From the NCBI GenBank assembly GCA_019313735.1, contig JAFDAR010000102.1, forward strand, positions 1 through 7,041: DNA of 7,041 nucleotides, written 5' to 3'. Each line of letters begins with the position of its first letter. The stretch's first letter is position 1. A model generated the notes under the pieces. That model was not told the origin of the DNA. It saw only the letters and a program-made list of their open reading frames with translations, and did no database searches. The position numbers and the translations under genes were made by a program. The DNA is from Deltaproteobacteria bacterium (GTDB lineage: Bacteria > Desulfobacterota > Syntrophia > Syntrophales > UBA2210). Below are positions 5,915-7,041 of the stretch, piece by piece.

Positions 5915-6724
5915 ATGCAAAAAGGAATACTATACATCGTTTCCACTCCCATAGGCAACCTGGAGGACATAACCCTGCGTGCTATCCGCATCCTGAGGGA
6001 AGTGGGGCTGATCGCCGCGGAAGATACACGCAGGACAAAGATTCTGCTTGATGCTTATGGAATCGATACACCTCTCACAAGTCTCCACGACCGGAACGAG
6101 CTGAAAAAGGGCATCCATCTGATAGCCAGGCTGAATGAAGGGACGGATATAGCCTATGTCTCCGACGCCGGCACACCCGGGATATCCGATCCGGGATACA
6201 TCTTCGTTAAACAGGCTATTTTTGAATCCATCAGGGTTGTCCCTGTTCCAGGACCGGTCGCCGCGGTTGCCGCTCTTAATGTCTCCGGCCTTCCGATGGA
6301 CAGTTTTGTCTTCTTCGCGTTCCTGCCCTCCCGCCGCGGGAAGAGAAGACAACTTCTGGAATCCGTCAAAGAAGAATCAAAAACCATGGTATTTTATGAA
6401 TCACCCAACCGGCTTGTCGCTACCCTTCAGGATATCAGTGAAGTCCTCGGGGACAGGCAGATTGCCGTGTCCAGAGAGCTGACAAAGATATACGAAGAAA
6501 CCCTGCGCGGCACAGTAAGTGAGGTCAGTGAGTCTCTCAGGGAAAAGAAGATAAGGGGAGAAATCACACTGGTAATTTCGGGGACCACAACCAGTCCCGA
6601 CAAGTCGGTATCCCCAGACGAAATACGGGCAAGATTTCAGGAAGCACGAAAAAACCCCGGATTATCGCCGAGAAAAGAAATATACCGGCAGGTTCTTGAT
6701 TTCATAAATGAAAACTCGGGATAA
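5915..6724 (+). CDS. rsmI: 16S rRNA (cytidine1402-2'-O)-methyltransferase RsmI
   Basis: It methylates the 2'-O of C1402 in the 16S rRNA decoding centre and works alongside RsmH. At 269 residues it belongs to the tetrapyrrole-methylase fold. Motifs are GILYIVSTPIGNLEDITLRA (4-23), AAEDTRRTKILL (34-45), the glycine-rich YVSDAGTPGISDPG (81-94), VPVPGPVAAVAAL (109-121), FYESPNRL (160-167) and RELTKIYEETLRGT (187-200). The C-terminal tail after about residue 225 is less conserved and ends with SPRKEIYRQVLDF. The ATG at 5915 is 12 nt after the yraN stop and lacks a good Shine-Dalgarno. It seems to be the last gene of the operon. Confidence 0.96.
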   Translation: MQKGILYIVSTPIGNLEDITLRAIRILREVGLIAAEDTRRTKILLDAYGIDTPLTSLHDRNELKKGIHLIARLNEGTDIAYVSDAGTPGISDPGYIFVKQAIFESIRVVPVPGPVAAVAALNVSGLPMDSFVFFAFLPSRRGKRRQLLESVKEESKTMVFYESPNRLVATLQDISEVLGDRQIAVSRELTKIYEETLRGTVSEVSESLREKKIRGEITLVISGTTTSPDKSVSPDEIRARFQEARKNPGLSPRKEIYRQVLDFINENSG

Positions 6725-6777
6725 CAAGGGAACATCCATCTTATCTTTTTTCTGAGAGATTCAAACAACTATCATTA

Positions 6778-6881
6778 TTTGTCATTTCGACCGCAGAGAA
6801 AAATCTTAACGGGCCCGTATCATTAAGATTTCCCCCCGACGGGGACTATAGCTCGTCACCGACACTCCTCGAAATGGCAAA
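6778..6881. repeat. Palindromic intergenic element downstream of rsmI
   Basis: The outer arms TTTGTCATTTCGA (6778-6790) and TCGAAATGGCAAA (6869-6881) are inverted repeats matching at 12 of 13 positions. Inside is a perfect 9-bp inverted repeat, AAATCTTAA (6801-6809) with TTAAGATTT (6823-6831), around ACGGGCCCGT, itself a perfect palindrome (6809-6818). The motif 'GTCATTTCGACCG...AAATCTT' resembles dispersed palindromic repeats I recall from several bacterial genomes. No coding sequence is inside. It may help end rsmI transcription. The symmetry is seen; membership of a repeat family is inferred. Confidence 0.65.
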
Positions 6882-6920
6882 ACTCAATTCAAAGCTCTTT
6901 TCATGCTGAATCCATAATAC

Positions 6921-6949
6921 TTGACACCGGGACATTTGACTGGTATGAC
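6921..6949 (+). promoter_or_regulatory. Sigma70-type promoter with extended -10
   Basis: A perfect -35 TTGACA (6921-6926) is separated by 17 nt from TATGAC (6944-6949), which matches TATAAT at four of six positions. TGG immediately before it supplies a TGn extended -10. Transcription would start near 6956, leaving a leader of only about 17 nt before the ATG at 6973. It lies between the palindromic element and the next gene, so it likely opens a new transcription unit. Confidence 0.7.
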
Positions 6950-6972
6950 CTCAGACCAGAGGAGACACAGTA

Positions 6973-7041
6973 ATGGAAGCAAAAAAACCTTTTCACCCTG
7001 CCCGGCACACAAAATACAGGCTGGTCACATCCATACTTGAC
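6973..7041 (+). CDS. Start of an unidentified gene (partial)
   Basis: An open frame of 23 codons from ATG to the window edge, beginning MEAKKPFHPARHTKYRLVTS. A strong GAGGAG (6959-6964) with an 8-nt spacer and a good promoter just upstream support a real start. The visible N-terminus is basic, with no signal peptide or membrane segment. I do not recognise the family; too little is present to assign a function. It is probably not part of the rpsP-rsmI operon. Confidence 0.65.
   Translation, partial: MEAKKPFHPARHTKYRLVTSILD

Noticed and set aside
5930..6352. 140-codon minus-strand ORF inside rsmI
   Set aside because: Antisense to conserved rsmI motifs, with no family resemblance and no start signals.
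6719..6750. Intrinsic terminator directly after rsmI
   Set aside because: A T-run exists (TCTTTTTT, 6744-6751), but only a weak 5-bp GATAA/TTATC pairing with a 16-nt loop precedes it.
6910..7041. Direct repeat of TCCATA...ACTTGAC at 6910-6925 and 7029-7041
   Set aside because: Short and interrupted; the second copy is inside a coding frame, so this is likely coincidence.
1..7041. CRISPR array, tRNA, transposase or defence system
   Set aside because: No regularly spaced repeats, no cloverleaf, and no matching protein motifs on either strand; the genes are housekeeping.

Overview
This window is a chromosomal housekeeping block, read entirely on the + strand, whose gene order and protein sequences best fit a deltaproteobacterium in the broad sense (Desulfobacterota, perhaps a Syntrophales or Geobacter-like relative). 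That placement is inferred from remembered gene order and sequence resemblance; no search was run. Base composition looks moderate and even across the genes, and nothing suggests recently acquired cargo.

Layout. Positions 1-27 hold the last codons of a gene, probably argS. It overlaps a membrane-anchored SPOR-domain gene (24-638), followed by ffh (650-1984) and rpsP (2051-2302). Next is an unusual 263-bp stretch (2303-2565) with two strong stem-loops, a degenerate 18-bp tandem repeat and a 64-bp tandem duplication. It leads into a KH-domain gene (khpA type, 2566-2768) that is broken by an internal out-of-frame deletion. A tightly packed run follows: rimM (2781-3275), trmD (3277-4020), a SPOUT-like RNA methyltransferase (4013-4573), rplS (4614-4961), rnhB (4963-5547), yraN (5504-5902) and rsmI (5915-6724). 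The final 317 bp hold a palindromic repeat (about 6778-6881), a good sigma70-type promoter (6921-6949) and the start of an unidentified gene (6973 to the window end).

The genes share a theme. Ffh targets nascent membrane and secreted proteins. S16 and L19 are ribosomal proteins, and RimM helps mature the 30S subunit and contacts S19. TrmD methylates G37 of tRNAs, RsmI methylates C1402 of 16S rRNA, and the KH protein is a small RNA binder. RNase HII and YraN belong to nucleic-acid maintenance. Tight spacing and overlaps (argS/SPOR, trmD/methyltransferase, rplS/rnhB, rnhB/yraN) indicate an operon with translational coupling.

The one truly unusual region is about 2400-2790. The KH gene has lost about 28 nt in its middle. 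Its ribosome-binding site and start codon are duplicated in a 64-bp tandem repeat, which creates a two-codon ORF. Its stop codon and the adjoining rimM start are duplicated in a 12-bp tandem repeat, which creates a three-codon ORF. I found no CRISPR array, transposase, tRNA or rRNA, and no clear new multi-gene system.
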